Part shown: in pieces, positions 17,722 through 25,830 of the stretch
Numbering within the stretch: the stretch's first letter is position 1
Layout: each line of letters begins with the position of its first letter
The notes under the pieces: model-generated
Told to the model about the DNA's origin: nothing
Databases searched by the model: none
The model's input: only the letters and a program-made list of their open reading frames with translations
Made by a program: the position numbers and the translations under genes
Assembly: GCF_020439865.1 (NCBI RefSeq)
Contig: NZ_JAGRPF010000036.1
Span: forward strand, 1-64,000
Origin: Prosthecobacter sp.
Lineage (GTDB): Bacteria > Verrucomicrobiota > Verrucomicrobiia > Verrucomicrobiales > Verrucomicrobiaceae
DNA: 64,000 nucleotides
Reading direction: 5' to 3'

Positions 17722-18942
17722 CTAACGCATCCAGCGGGGTTCGGTGATCTGGCCATATCCTCGCACGATCGACCTACGGTTGCCGCTTCGGAGATCATGC
17801 ACGAACAACTCGCCGTGCTGCACATAGGTGATGAAGTGTCCGTTGGGGCTCCACGACGGATGCTGGGCGCCGCCGGCCTGCAGCACGCGGACGCTGCCGT
17901 TGGGGTAGGGTTTGATCGCGACGGTCCACTCACCGTTCTTGCGGGTGGTGAATGCGATGTATCTGCCGTCTGGAGACCACTCGGGATCGGTGCAGAAGTG
18001 GTAGCCGGTGCGCCAGCGGAACAGGCGTGACGACTCGCCCTCTTTCTGCGGCACTTCGACGATGTAGAGCTTCGGACCATCTCCCTCATCATTGGAGAAG
18101 ACAATCTGCCGCCCGTCAGGATGCCATGACGGGCCCGAAGGTGCTCCGATGGAATCACTCACACAGGCGGCGGTGTTGGTGTTCAGATCGCTGACAAATA
18201 TTTCGGGATTGCCGATGAAGCTCATGACGGCCGAGAGGTGAGTGCCATCGGGTGAAAATGCGGAACCAAAGCTGCTTCCAGGGGTGTCGGTGACACCACG
18301 CTCCCAGCCGAGATTCAGGTCGAGCAGACGAATGATGGGAAAGCCGCTGCGATAGCTGGTGAAGGCGATCATGGATGAGTCTGGCGAGAGCGAGGGGGCC
18401 ACTGCGCCGAATTTGTCATGCGTGACCTGATGCACTTCACCACCGTCGGAGTCACAGATGTAAATCTGGCGTTTCCCGGAGCGATCACTCACAAATACAA
18501 TGCGGCTGGTGGCGAGGCCGGGCCTGCCGGTGATCGTGTAGATCACATCATCGGTCAGCGCCTTGAGGTTTTCATCGAGCCCGGGAGCCGCGTAACTGCG
18601 CTGAAAGAGTTCCTTGCCTTTCGCATCACGGAGCTTGCCGGTGACCCGTCCTCCAATGGAAGAACCCTCCACCGTGAAATCGATTTTTTCATCGGCTCCC
18701 GCGACGAAGAACTCCCGCGATTCGAGCAACTCTTTCCGAAGCGCTTTCTGTGCGCTGGCGCCGGTGCCTCCGCTGAACGAGCCGATGCGGATGCGCGGCA
18801 TGACCTTCTCCGGTTCCTGGATTGACTCTTCTTTGCCACCCAGTCCCATCCAGCCTCGCAGAGTGTCGAGGACGCCAGCCTCCACCCTGGTGCCGTCGCA
18901 GACGGCGAGGGTCAGAAGCAGTAGGAAGGTGCGGGCGTTCAT
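17722..18942 (-). CDS. tolB: Periplasmic beta-propeller protein TolB
   Basis: A 406-residue exported protein with a signal peptide (MNARTFLLLLTLAVCDGTRVEAG). The N-terminal domain occupies about residues 45-150. The propeller has repeats of the PD40/WD40-like type, for example SLSPDSSMIAFTSYRSGFP, AFSPDGTHLSAVMSF, WHPDGRQIVFSNDEGDGPKL and EWSPDGRYIAFTTRKNG. TolB binds Pal and TolA in the periplasm. Nine bases separate it from the tolA-like gene, within the same operon. Confidence 0.9.
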   Translation of the reverse strand: MNARTFLLLLTLAVCDGTRVEAGVLDTLRGWMGLGGKEESIQEPEKVMPRIRIGSFSGGTGASAQKALRKELLESREFFVAGADEKIDFTVEGSSIGGRVTGKLRDAKGKELFQRSYAAPGLDENLKALTDDVIYTITGRPGLATSRIVFVSDRSGKRQIYICDSDGGEVHQVTHDKFGAVAPSLSPDSSMIAFTSYRSGFPIIRLLDLNLGWERGVTDTPGSSFGSAFSPDGTHLSAVMSFIGNPEIFVSDLNTNTAACVSDSIGAPSGPSWHPDGRQIVFSNDEGDGPKLYIVEVPQKEGESSRLFRWRTGYHFCTDPEWSPDGRYIAFTTRKNGEWTVAIKPYPNGSVRVLQAGGAQHPSWSPNGHFITYVQHGELFVHDLRSGNRRSIVRGYGQITEPRWMR

Positions 18943-18951
18943 GTTCGGGTG

Positions 18952-19815
18952 TCAGGGCAGCAGGAGAAAACTCAACTCCAGATCGTAGCTGTCTTTGGAG
19001 TATTTTGAAGGAAGTGTCGTCGAAATTTTTTTCACATGAGCGGATGCCTCCAGGATGGACTGGTCCAGGACATGCGACCCGGAGAATTTGCTCATCTGTG
19101 ATTTCAACAGAGTGCCATCCTTGCCGATGGAGATGCTCAACCGTCCTTCACGCTGGCCGTCTGGCACGCTGTCGAGCGGGGGGGCGGTCCAGGCGGCGAG
19201 GAAGGCCGCGTTCACCGCCTCATCCACGCCGTCGAGACTGACCTCCTCCATCTGCAGATTCTCTTTTTCGGGCACGGGAACTGGCGATGCAGGGCGCAGG
19301 GTGTTGAGACGTGCGATGTCCAGCAGTGTGGGGCTGGCCATCGGAGGGGCGGGGGCGCCGACAGCGGGGGGGACCGTGCGGCGTTCCTGAGCCCGACGCA
19401 ATGTGATGCTTCGATTGGCGGAGAGTTTCGCTGTCGAAGTGGTCTGGGCAAACAACGGACTTCCTGCGGTGTTGGGCACCGGTTCCATCTGGTGCTGCGG
19501 TGCCGGACCGGCGACCAAGGTGGCCTTCTGCACCGGAGGATCGTCGGTCTTCTTCACGCTCGGTGCGGAAGCTGTCGGGGCTTTCTTTGCTGACGTGGCG
19601 ATGGTTGGATTTGTGGGCGGAGGCGGCTGCGACAGTTGGGATTTAAAATCGCCTGGCGTCATCCACTGCAGTCGCGCCTCAGCGGAGCGGATACGGCCAG
19701 CGCCGGTTTCCTGCCACCACCACCACACGCCAAAGGCTGCGGCCAGATGCAGCGAGACGATGACAAACATCGCCGCTGAGATCGGCTCCAGCGTGGGGGG
19801 GCGTCTGCGGTTCAT
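18952..19815 (-). CDS. tolA: TolA/TonB-like energy transducer
   Basis: A 287-residue protein with one N-terminal membrane anchor (AAMFVIVSLHLAAAFGVWWWW, residues 14-34), a long Pro/Ala/Lys-rich middle region that would span the periplasm, and a C-terminal TonB/TolA-type domain (GRLSISIGKDGTLLKSQMSK, residues of about 220-240, continuing to the end). Its position between tolR and tolB identifies it functionally as the TolA link between the inner-membrane motor and TolB/Pal; on sequence alone it could equally be named TonB-like. Six bases separate it from tolR. Confidence 0.75.
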   Translation of the reverse strand: MNRRRPPTLEPISAAMFVIVSLHLAAAFGVWWWWQETGAGRIRSAEARLQWMTPGDFKSQLSQPPPPTNPTIATSAKKAPTASAPSVKKTDDPPVQKATLVAGPAPQHQMEPVPNTAGSPLFAQTTSTAKLSANRSITLRRAQERRTVPPAVGAPAPPMASPTLLDIARLNTLRPASPVPVPEKENLQMEEVSLDGVDEAVNAAFLAAWTAPPLDSVPDGQREGRLSISIGKDGTLLKSQMSKFSGSHVLDQSILEASAHVKKISTTLPSKYSKDSYDLELSFLLLP

Positions 19816-19821
19816 CCGGAA

Positions 19822-20229
19822 TCAAGGTTCGTCTGTGTGAGTCGTGACGGCGGTCTTTCGGATGCCGGCAGTTTCGAGCATCTGCATCGTGTCCACCAAC
19901 TGCTGCACCGGCAGATCACGATGCATACGCACCTCGATGCCGATGTTGGGCCTGTTTTCCGCGAGCTGTTTCAGCGAGGCTGGCAGGTCGGCACGTGCGA
20001 GCATGGCGCCGTTGAGTGTGACCGACTGGTCGCGATAAACGGTGAGAGCCATCGATTCGGCCGGTGCAGAGGGTGGGGCTGACTGCGAAGCCGGTGTGCT
20101 TTTCGAGGCTTTGAGCAGTGGCACCGCCAGCAGAAACACGAACAGCAGTACCATCACCAGATCCATCATTGGGGTGACGTTGATCTCCGTGATGAGACGG
20201 AGCTGATGCCGGTTCGAATGGCGTTTCAT
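19822..20229 (-). CDS. tolR: TolR/ExbD family proton-channel subunit
   Basis: A 135-residue protein with the family arrangement: a basic N-terminus, the motif EINVTPMMDLVMVLLFVFLL (residues 14-33) whose aspartate is the conserved proton-carrying residue, and a periplasmic domain. Together with TolQ it converts the proton motive force into movement of TolA. It overlaps tolQ by four bases. The periplasmic domain ends in a typical TolR-like helix-strand (QLVDTMQMLETAGIRKTAVT). Confidence 0.88.
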   Translation of the reverse strand: MKRHSNRHQLRLITEINVTPMMDLVMVLLFVFLLAVPLLKASKSTPASQSAPPSAPAESMALTVYRDQSVTLNGAMLARADLPASLKQLAENRPNIGIEVRMHRDLPVQQLVDTMQMLETAGIRKTAVTTHTDEP

Positions 20230-21077
20230 GCGCGGACAGGGGCGGCGTGCATCGCCGAGGGCAGGGGGGAGGAACTCGCTCCGCTGAAGGCGGGCATGGA
20301 AGGGCTGCCAAGGGCGCCCATGCTGGGCAGGACTTCGTTGCTGAACCGGTGATCCACAAAGGTGCGGTCGAGACCGGCGCTCAGTTCACTGGCAAAGTTG
20401 TCGAGGCGAACCACCATGCCACGGATGCGGTTTACCAGGGCGTTGTAGCAGATCATGCTCGGTAGAGCCACCAGCAGGCCCAGCACCGTGGTGACGAGTG
20501 CAGTGGTGATGCCCGGGGCCAGTGTGGCCAGGTCGGCGCTGCTACCAGTCGTCGTGAGCTGGCTGAAGGTGTCGAGGATGCCCCACACCGTGCCGAGCAG
20601 ACCCAGAAAAGGGGCTCCTCCCAGTGCTGTGGCCACCCAGCTCATGCGTGCTTCGAGGCGCAGGGCCGCTTCAGCGACACTGCGTTCCATGGCTGTCTGC
20701 ACGGCACCCATTTGAGAAGGGGTGATACGTCCGGCTCCCTGCAGCCGGGCCGCAAAGGTAGTCCCCGGCTCATCTTCTCCGAGAAGATACCACGCCATTT
20801 CGCGACAGGCCGCATGATAGATGTGGTAGTAAGAAGAGAATTCGTGGTGCTCCCGCTTTTGGAACAACTCCAGCGGGTGATTGCTCTCACGATACTCGCG
20901 TGCGAAGGACAGGTTCGCACGATGCACGCGGGAAAGAAGGAAGTGTTTGCTCAGGATCACCGCCCAGCTGATGATGGAAAGAAGCGCCAGAATGCCGCAG
21001 ATGATCCAGCAGGTCAGCGTGCTGTGTTCGAGACCATATTGCAGGCCGGGAGAGAGAAAGGATTCCATGGGCGGCAT
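20226..21077 (-). CDS. tolQ: TolQ/ExbB/MotA family proton-channel subunit
   Basis: A 283-residue inner-membrane protein with three predicted transmembrane segments: about residues 21-42, then a pair near 165-185 and 197-220 (ALVTTVLGLLVALPSMICYN). The conserved GLLGTVWGILDTF motif before the second segment identifies the TolQ/ExbB family. With TolR it forms the stator that energises the Tol system. It is the first gene of the operon; an alternative start at 21068 is possible. The 194-base gap to the divergent autotransporter gene should hold the operon promoter. Confidence 0.88.
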   Translation of the reverse strand: MPPMESFLSPGLQYGLEHSTLTCWIICGILALLSIISWAVILSKHFLLSRVHRANLSFAREYRESNHPLELFQKREHHEFSSYYHIYHAACREMAWYLLGEDEPGTTFAARLQGAGRITPSQMGAVQTAMERSVAEAALRLEARMSWVATALGGAPFLGLLGTVWGILDTFSQLTTTGSSADLATLAPGITTALVTTVLGLLVALPSMICYNALVNRIRGMVVRLDNFASELSAGLDRTFVDHRFSNEVLPSMGALGSPSMPAFSGASSSPLPSAMHAAPVRA

Positions 21078-21271
21078 TGCGAAGAGAAGGGGGAAGCTCC
21101 CGCTAGTTAAAAGACCTTAATAGTCCGGCGTCAACTGACGAGTGCTGGGAGAATGCGGCAGGAACGACTGTCTTGGCGAGGTGAGAAGTTTCCCCGGCTC
21201 ACCGAAGAACGAACTTGTCAAACCGGTCAGACTTGCTCGGGTCATTCGCTCCTGCATCCCAGCCTAGTCCT

Positions 21272-22954
21272 ATGATTTTCGAACTGTTCCTCCGCCTTCG
21301 GTTTGTGCATGTCGCCGGTTTGTTCCTGCTCGGGTTTTGCCCGGTCGCTTCCATTCAAGCCGACACCCTCTACTCGCAGTCCACTCCGTCGGGAGGAAGC
21401 GCGACAGTGATGCCTTTCCCTGAGAGCATGACCATGCTCGATTGGATTAGCGCAGGCGGGCCCGGAACGCAGGTGCAGCCTTTTTTCGTCTCCGGGCAAA
21501 ACTACATCATGAACTCGATCACGCTTCAGATGGGCGATGCGGTCAGCACCTTGGGCGGATTCGACGTGAGTCTCAGAACGGCCGGCGCGAATGGGCTCGG
21601 GGGCACTTCTTTGAGTCTCGTGCAAACACTCGCGGGTTCATCGAACCCGGCAACAGCCGGGTCCTACACCTACACAGGGCAAGTGCCGCTGTTCGCAGGC
21701 ACCGGCTATTGGGTGGTGGCGCAGGTCGGTTCGGGTGGGGGGACCTATTTGTGGAGCGGTTCAACGGAGGGGGGGCGGATTTTGGTCACTCCCAATGGGC
21801 CGATTGCCGCTCCAACTCTCGGACCACTGGACCTTAGCAATGTGCTCCTCTTCAATGGTGCACCCGGTGGATTGATCTTTTCCGTTGATGTGACGCCGGT
21901 GGATCTTGCGGGTGGCCTGCAACTGGCCAATCTCATGTCGCTGACTCTGCAAACGGGTGGTCAGGCCATTCTCGGGGATCTGAACAATCATCTCTTCTTC
22001 CTTCTTGCGGGTGCCGTAGAGGAAGAATACGACGGCAGCATTGCTGCATCGCTCGATGACGGTGTGATCGTGGGGCAGGGGGATGGTCCCGAAAGTCCGA
22101 TCGGAAAGCGGGTGAGCCGCTCCCGGCAGTGGGAGCTCTTCACCACGGTGAACTACGGTTACTTGAATCTGAACGCGATGAGTGGACAGGCGGGTGTGCG
22201 GGTGGACTCCTGGGCGCCGGGCATCGGCATCGAGCGACATCTCGCTCGCGGGCTGACCCTTGGGTTTGCCGCCTCGTTCCTGTCGAGTCATCAATCGTAC
22301 GGGAACGGTCTCGGCACCTTGAATCTCGATGGCCCCGCACTTTCAGCCTATGTCTCCTACGCGCGCCGGAACTTCTGGGGCAGCCTGCTGTACAGTTTCG
22401 GCACCTACGACATGGATTCGACACGCAACCCTGGTGCAGGAATTCCACTGGCCTACGGCTCGACGCGTGCCTATACCAACGCGGTTCAGTTCAACACCGG
22501 ATGGAATTTCCGTTTTCAGAACAACACACTCGTCACCGGCCCCTATGCCGGCATCGACTGGCTGCATGGCTCCATTGACAGCTTCAGCGAGACGGGCGGT
22601 GGCATTGTCGGATTGAATTATGCCAGCCAGAGCTTCGACTCGCTGGTGACACGTGTGGGCTGGTCTCTTTCCAAGAAGATTCGCACCGACCGGGCCACCC
22701 TTACGCCTCAGGTGCGTCTGGGTTACGAACGTCAGAACCTCAACAACAACGGCACCAGCGTGCAGGCCATCAATGCGCCCTTCAGCCTCAGCGGCGGCAA
22801 TCAGAATCCCGGGCAGGATTACATGGTGGCGGGCGGAGGTGTGAACGTGGCATTCAACGACAGGTTCAGTTTACTGCTGAACTATCAGGGCCAGTTCTTC
22901 CGCAACAACATGCAGGCGCACTTTGGCGGTGTGCGTTTCAGTTACAGGTTTTAG
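21272..22954 (+). CDS. Autotransporter with choice-of-anchor R passenger
   Basis: A 560-residue protein. The ATG at 21272 begins a signal peptide (about residues 1-31, ending PVASIQADT); the frame extends to 21215. The passenger (about residues 35-210) has the choice-of-anchor R pattern GGFDVSLRTAGANGLGG and GTGYWVVAQVG. The C-terminal 270 or so residues are an autotransporter beta-barrel, with alternating strands such as SWAPGIGIERHLARGLTLGF and a terminal aromatic strand ending RFSYRF. The passenger would be displayed on the cell surface. It is the second protein in the window with this passenger type, the other being a PEP-CTERM protein at about 7 kb. Confidence 0.8.
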   Translation: MIFELFLRLRFVHVAGLFLLGFCPVASIQADTLYSQSTPSGGSATVMPFPESMTMLDWISAGGPGTQVQPFFVSGQNYIMNSITLQMGDAVSTLGGFDVSLRTAGANGLGGTSLSLVQTLAGSSNPATAGSYTYTGQVPLFAGTGYWVVAQVGSGGGTYLWSGSTEGGRILVTPNGPIAAPTLGPLDLSNVLLFNGAPGGLIFSVDVTPVDLAGGLQLANLMSLTLQTGGQAILGDLNNHLFFLLAGAVEEEYDGSIAASLDDGVIVGQGDGPESPIGKRVSRSRQWELFTTVNYGYLNLNAMSGQAGVRVDSWAPGIGIERHLARGLTLGFAASFLSSHQSYGNGLGTLNLDGPALSAYVSYARRNFWGSLLYSFGTYDMDSTRNPGAGIPLAYGSTRAYTNAVQFNTGWNFRFQNNTLVTGPYAGIDWLHGSIDSFSETGGGIVGLNYASQSFDSLVTRVGWSLSKKIRTDRATLTPQVRLGYERQNLNNNGTSVQAINAPFSLSGGNQNPGQDYMVAGGGVNVAFNDRFSLLLNYQGQFFRNNMQAHFGGVRFSYRF

Positions 22955-23215
22955 CGAAGGCGGCAATGGCTTCTCTGCGAGCGGGGCTTTGCCGTTTGTC
23001 CGGCATTCATCTCGGAGAGAGTCGGTGTCATTCGGGAGTGATAGACCTGCAAACTCAGGCTGGTCCGAAAGTGTTTGAAGAATCGGGTTAAGGTCTGGAA
23101 GCCGGAGTAAAACTCTCGCGGATGGACGACGGTGGCATCGCGAGGTGTTTTAGGCACATCCCATCTCGACAAGCCACGGCCCTTGGGCTGTAATTCCATT
23201 ATTCCAACCTCCTTC
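22955..23215. other. 261-base intergenic region
   Basis: It lies between the autotransporter and the kinase gene. I see no tRNA, strong terminator or clear promoter. A 95-codon minus-strand frame covers it and runs into the kinase start, but it has no family resemblance and no ribosome binding site. Confidence 0.4.
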
Positions 23216-25759
23216 ATGCAGTCTTCGTCACGCACGCCGCCGGATATCCGCGATCATGAGACCCTCCGTCTCATTGGCCACGGGGCTTTTGGGGAAGTTT
23301 GGCTGGCGAAGAGTGTGACCGGAGTATTCCGGGCGGTGAAAGTGGTGTGGCGCGAGGACTATGACCGGCCGGATTCGTTTGAGCGCGAGTTCGAGGCGAT
23401 CAAACGTTTCGAACCGATTTCACGCCGACATGAGGCGCTGGTGCCGATCCTGCAGGTGGGGCGGAATGATGAGGAAGGCTTTTATTACTATGTGATGGAG
23501 CTCGCGGATGATCTGGAACGCGGGCGTGACATTGACCCTGAGACCTACAAACCTCACACGCTGGGCTTGCAGATGAAACGGGACAAGTGCGTGCCTGCGG
23601 AGAAGTGCATCAAGCTGGGGGCGACGATTGCGGAGGGGTTGGATTATCTGCACCGCAATCAGCTGATCCATCGGGACGTGAAGCCGTCGAACCTGATTTT
23701 TATCGATGGCATCTGCAGACTGGCGGATATCGGGCTGGTGGCGCTGCTTGGGCAGCGAAGTTTTGTGGGCACGGAAGGGTTCGTTGCACCCGAAGGACCG
23801 GGCACGGCTGCGTCGGATATTTTTTCTCTGGGCATGGTGCTGTATGAGGCGAGCACCGGGAAAGACCGGCTCGATTTTCCTGACCTGCCCTCCTGCACCG
23901 ACTCGGGTGCGAGTTTGGAGATGTGGCGTCGGCTGCAGGATGTGGTGTGCACCGCCTGTGCACCGAAAGCGAAGGGTCGCTTCATCAATGCGCGTGAGAT
24001 GGCGCTGGCCTTGCGCGGTGAACCCCTGCCGTCGTCGCGTCGATTGCTCTGGACGTGGGTGGCGGTGGGATCCGTGGCTTTGCTGCTGGCGGTGGGGTTT
24101 GGCATGTGGCTGGCTCAGAATCGACGCGCCAGAACGCTGATGGCGATGAACAATGATGTGCCGCGGCTCAAAATTGTGACGACTCCGCCGGGTGCGGTGG
24201 TGTTTGCTGGAGAGGACCAGCTGGGGGAGACACCTCTGGAACTCAATCCTGCGGAGGGGGTGCCGGTGATCTATCAACTGCGCCTTCCAGGGTACAAGCA
24301 GATCGAGATCGAGCACATTGCGCAGGATGAGAAGCCGGCGGTGTTCGATCTGAAGCTTGAACCGTCGCGTCTGCCGCAGAAGGGTGAGCGCTGGGTGAAC
24401 AGTCTCGGCATGGTGTTCAAGCCGGGAGCGGGAGGACATATCAGCGCGGAGCCGGTTGAGATGAAGTTTTTCCGCCGCTTCCTTGAGGCCACCGGGCGTT
24501 CGTTTGAGGGCAAAGTGGTGCGTTTTCAGCGCGGGAAGGATCAGGAGAGTGCCTATCTCGTGGTCGTGCCGGACGGAGACGCGGAGGCATTTCGCTATTG
24601 GCTGACCGATCGTGATCGCAGCGAGGCCTACCTGAGCCAGGAGCATCGCTACGAGGTGGAACCGTTTTATTTTGTGGAGAGCGGCCAGTCGGCGACGGAT
24701 GACATGCCGGATGGTAAAGATGTGGAGGGGGAGCAGTCCGAGGAGAAAAACTGGCGGGCGTTTCATCTCCGAGTCGAGCGGCAGACCTATGGCAGCGTGA
24801 TCGTAAACAGCCAGCCGGAGAAGGTGCGGGTGTTTCAGCACGATCAATTCCTCGGTGAGACGCCGCTTGAACTGCCGCGCGTGCGCACCGGTCCGGTGGA
24901 GTTTGAGCTGCGGGAGGAGGGCTTCGCCGACGTGGTGCTCGAAGGAGAGGTGAAGGAAGGCGAACAGGCGGAATTGTTTGCCGACATGCAGACGCGCAAG
25001 GCGGTGACCTTCGGGCGGCAGTGGAAGGCGAACAGTCTGGGGATGAATTTTGTGCCACTGGGCGATGTGATGTTCTCTGCGTGGGAGACGCGTCATCGTG
25101 ACTATCTGGAGTTCTGCAAGGCGACACCGGCACGACGTCCCGGACGTGTGGATGCGAGCGGGAAGGGGGGGACGCTGCCGGTGGTGGGCGTGGATCGAAA
25201 CGAAGCGCGAGCCTTCTGCGCCTGGCTGACGGAGCGCGAACGTAATGCCGGCCTCATCGGCGCGAAGGATGTGTATCGTCTGCCGACGGATGAAGAATGG
25301 AGCCGTGCGGTGGGCCTGCCGCTCGAGCGTGGTTCGACGCCGGAGGAACGCAACGGTCGCATCCGCGGTATTTATCCGTGGGGGTTCGACTGGCCGCCGC
25401 CCGCGGACGTGGACAACCTCGCGGACATCAACGGCGCACGCAAAGCGAGCCTCGACAACGTGATCCCCGGTTACGAGGACAAGTTTCCATTTCTGGCGCC
25501 AGTGACGGCGCTGCGTCCGAATGAGCGCGGCATCACCGGGCTCGCGGGAAATGTTTCTGAATGGGTCGACACGGATTACGAACCGGTGCCCGCCGCGAAA
25601 GAAGGCGAGCAGCCGAAGCCGGTGCTCGGAACAACACGCGGCGGCAACTGGCGCACGGCTTCACAGGAAGAGCTGCTGGCCTCCGCGCGCATGCCTGTGC
25701 CACCGGAGACACGGCGGAACATGATCGGCTTCCGTGTGGTGCTGGCGCGCGGGAAATAG
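23216..25759 (+). CDS. Transmembrane Ser/Thr protein kinase with tandem PEGA and FGE-sulfatase-like modules
   Basis: An 847-residue protein; the ATG at 23216 starts just before the kinase domain. Kinase residues are present: glycine loop GHGAFGEVWLAK (about 21-32), lysine in RAVKVVW, HRDVKPSNLIF, and DIG in place of the usual DFG. A membrane helix spans about 277-300, followed by an extracytoplasmic region. That region has PEGA 1 (about 318-381), a truncated FGE-like piece (392-491), PEGA 2 (522-595) and a full FGE-sulfatase-like domain (602-847) with YRLPTDEEW, GLAGNVSEW and RGGNW. The order suggests internal duplication of a PEGA-FGE unit. A signal sensor at the surface is a reasonable inference. 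Confidence 0.85.
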   Translation: MQSSSRTPPDIRDHETLRLIGHGAFGEVWLAKSVTGVFRAVKVVWREDYDRPDSFEREFEAIKRFEPISRRHEALVPILQVGRNDEEGFYYYVMELADDLERGRDIDPETYKPHTLGLQMKRDKCVPAEKCIKLGATIAEGLDYLHRNQLIHRDVKPSNLIFIDGICRLADIGLVALLGQRSFVGTEGFVAPEGPGTAASDIFSLGMVLYEASTGKDRLDFPDLPSCTDSGASLEMWRRLQDVVCTACAPKAKGRFINAREMALALRGEPLPSSRRLLWTWVAVGSVALLLAVGFGMWLAQNRRARTLMAMNNDVPRLKIVTTPPGAVVFAGEDQLGETPLELNPAEGVPVIYQLRLPGYKQIEIEHIAQDEKPAVFDLKLEPSRLPQKGERWVNSLGMVFKPGAGGHISAEPVEMKFFRRFLEATGRSFEGKVVRFQRGKDQESAYLVVVPDGDAEAFRYWLTDRDRSEAYLSQEHRYEVEPFYFVESGQSATDDMPDGKDVEGEQSEEKNWRAFHLRVERQTYGSVIVNSQPEKVRVFQHDQFLGETPLELPRVRTGPVEFELREEGFADVVLEGEVKEGEQAELFADMQTRKAVTFGRQWKANSLGMNFVPLGDVMFSAWETRHRDYLEFCKATPARRPGRVDASGKGGTLPVVGVDRNEARAFCAWLTERERNAGLIGAKDVYRLPTDEEWSRAVGLPLERGSTPEERNGRIRGIYPWGFDWPPPADVDNLADINGARKASLDNVIPGYEDKFPFLAPVTALRPNERGITGLAGNVSEWVDTDYEPVPAAKEGEQPKPVLGTTRGGNWRTASQEELLASARMPVPPETRRNMIGFRVVLARGK

Positions 25760-25830
25760 CAAGCCTCCACTTGGCAACTTTGCCCGTAGAACTAGAGTGA
25801 GGAGATCGTTTTCTCATCACCCCCAAAATC

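Noticed and set aside
21100..21150. Possible tolQ promoter (TTGACG followed by an AT-rich stretch on the minus strand)
   Set aside because: The best -10 candidates are either at 19-base spacing or match only three of six positions, so it is not annotated.
22951..23235. Minus-strand 95-codon frame in the gap before the kinase gene
   Set aside because: No ribosome binding site, no family resemblance, and it overlaps the kinase start; possibly a remnant, but not supportable.
23420..25096. Minus-strand open frame of 558 codons opposite the kinase gene
   Set aside because: His/Arg-rich antisense composition; the kinase, PEGA and FGE motifs fix the plus-strand frame as coding.
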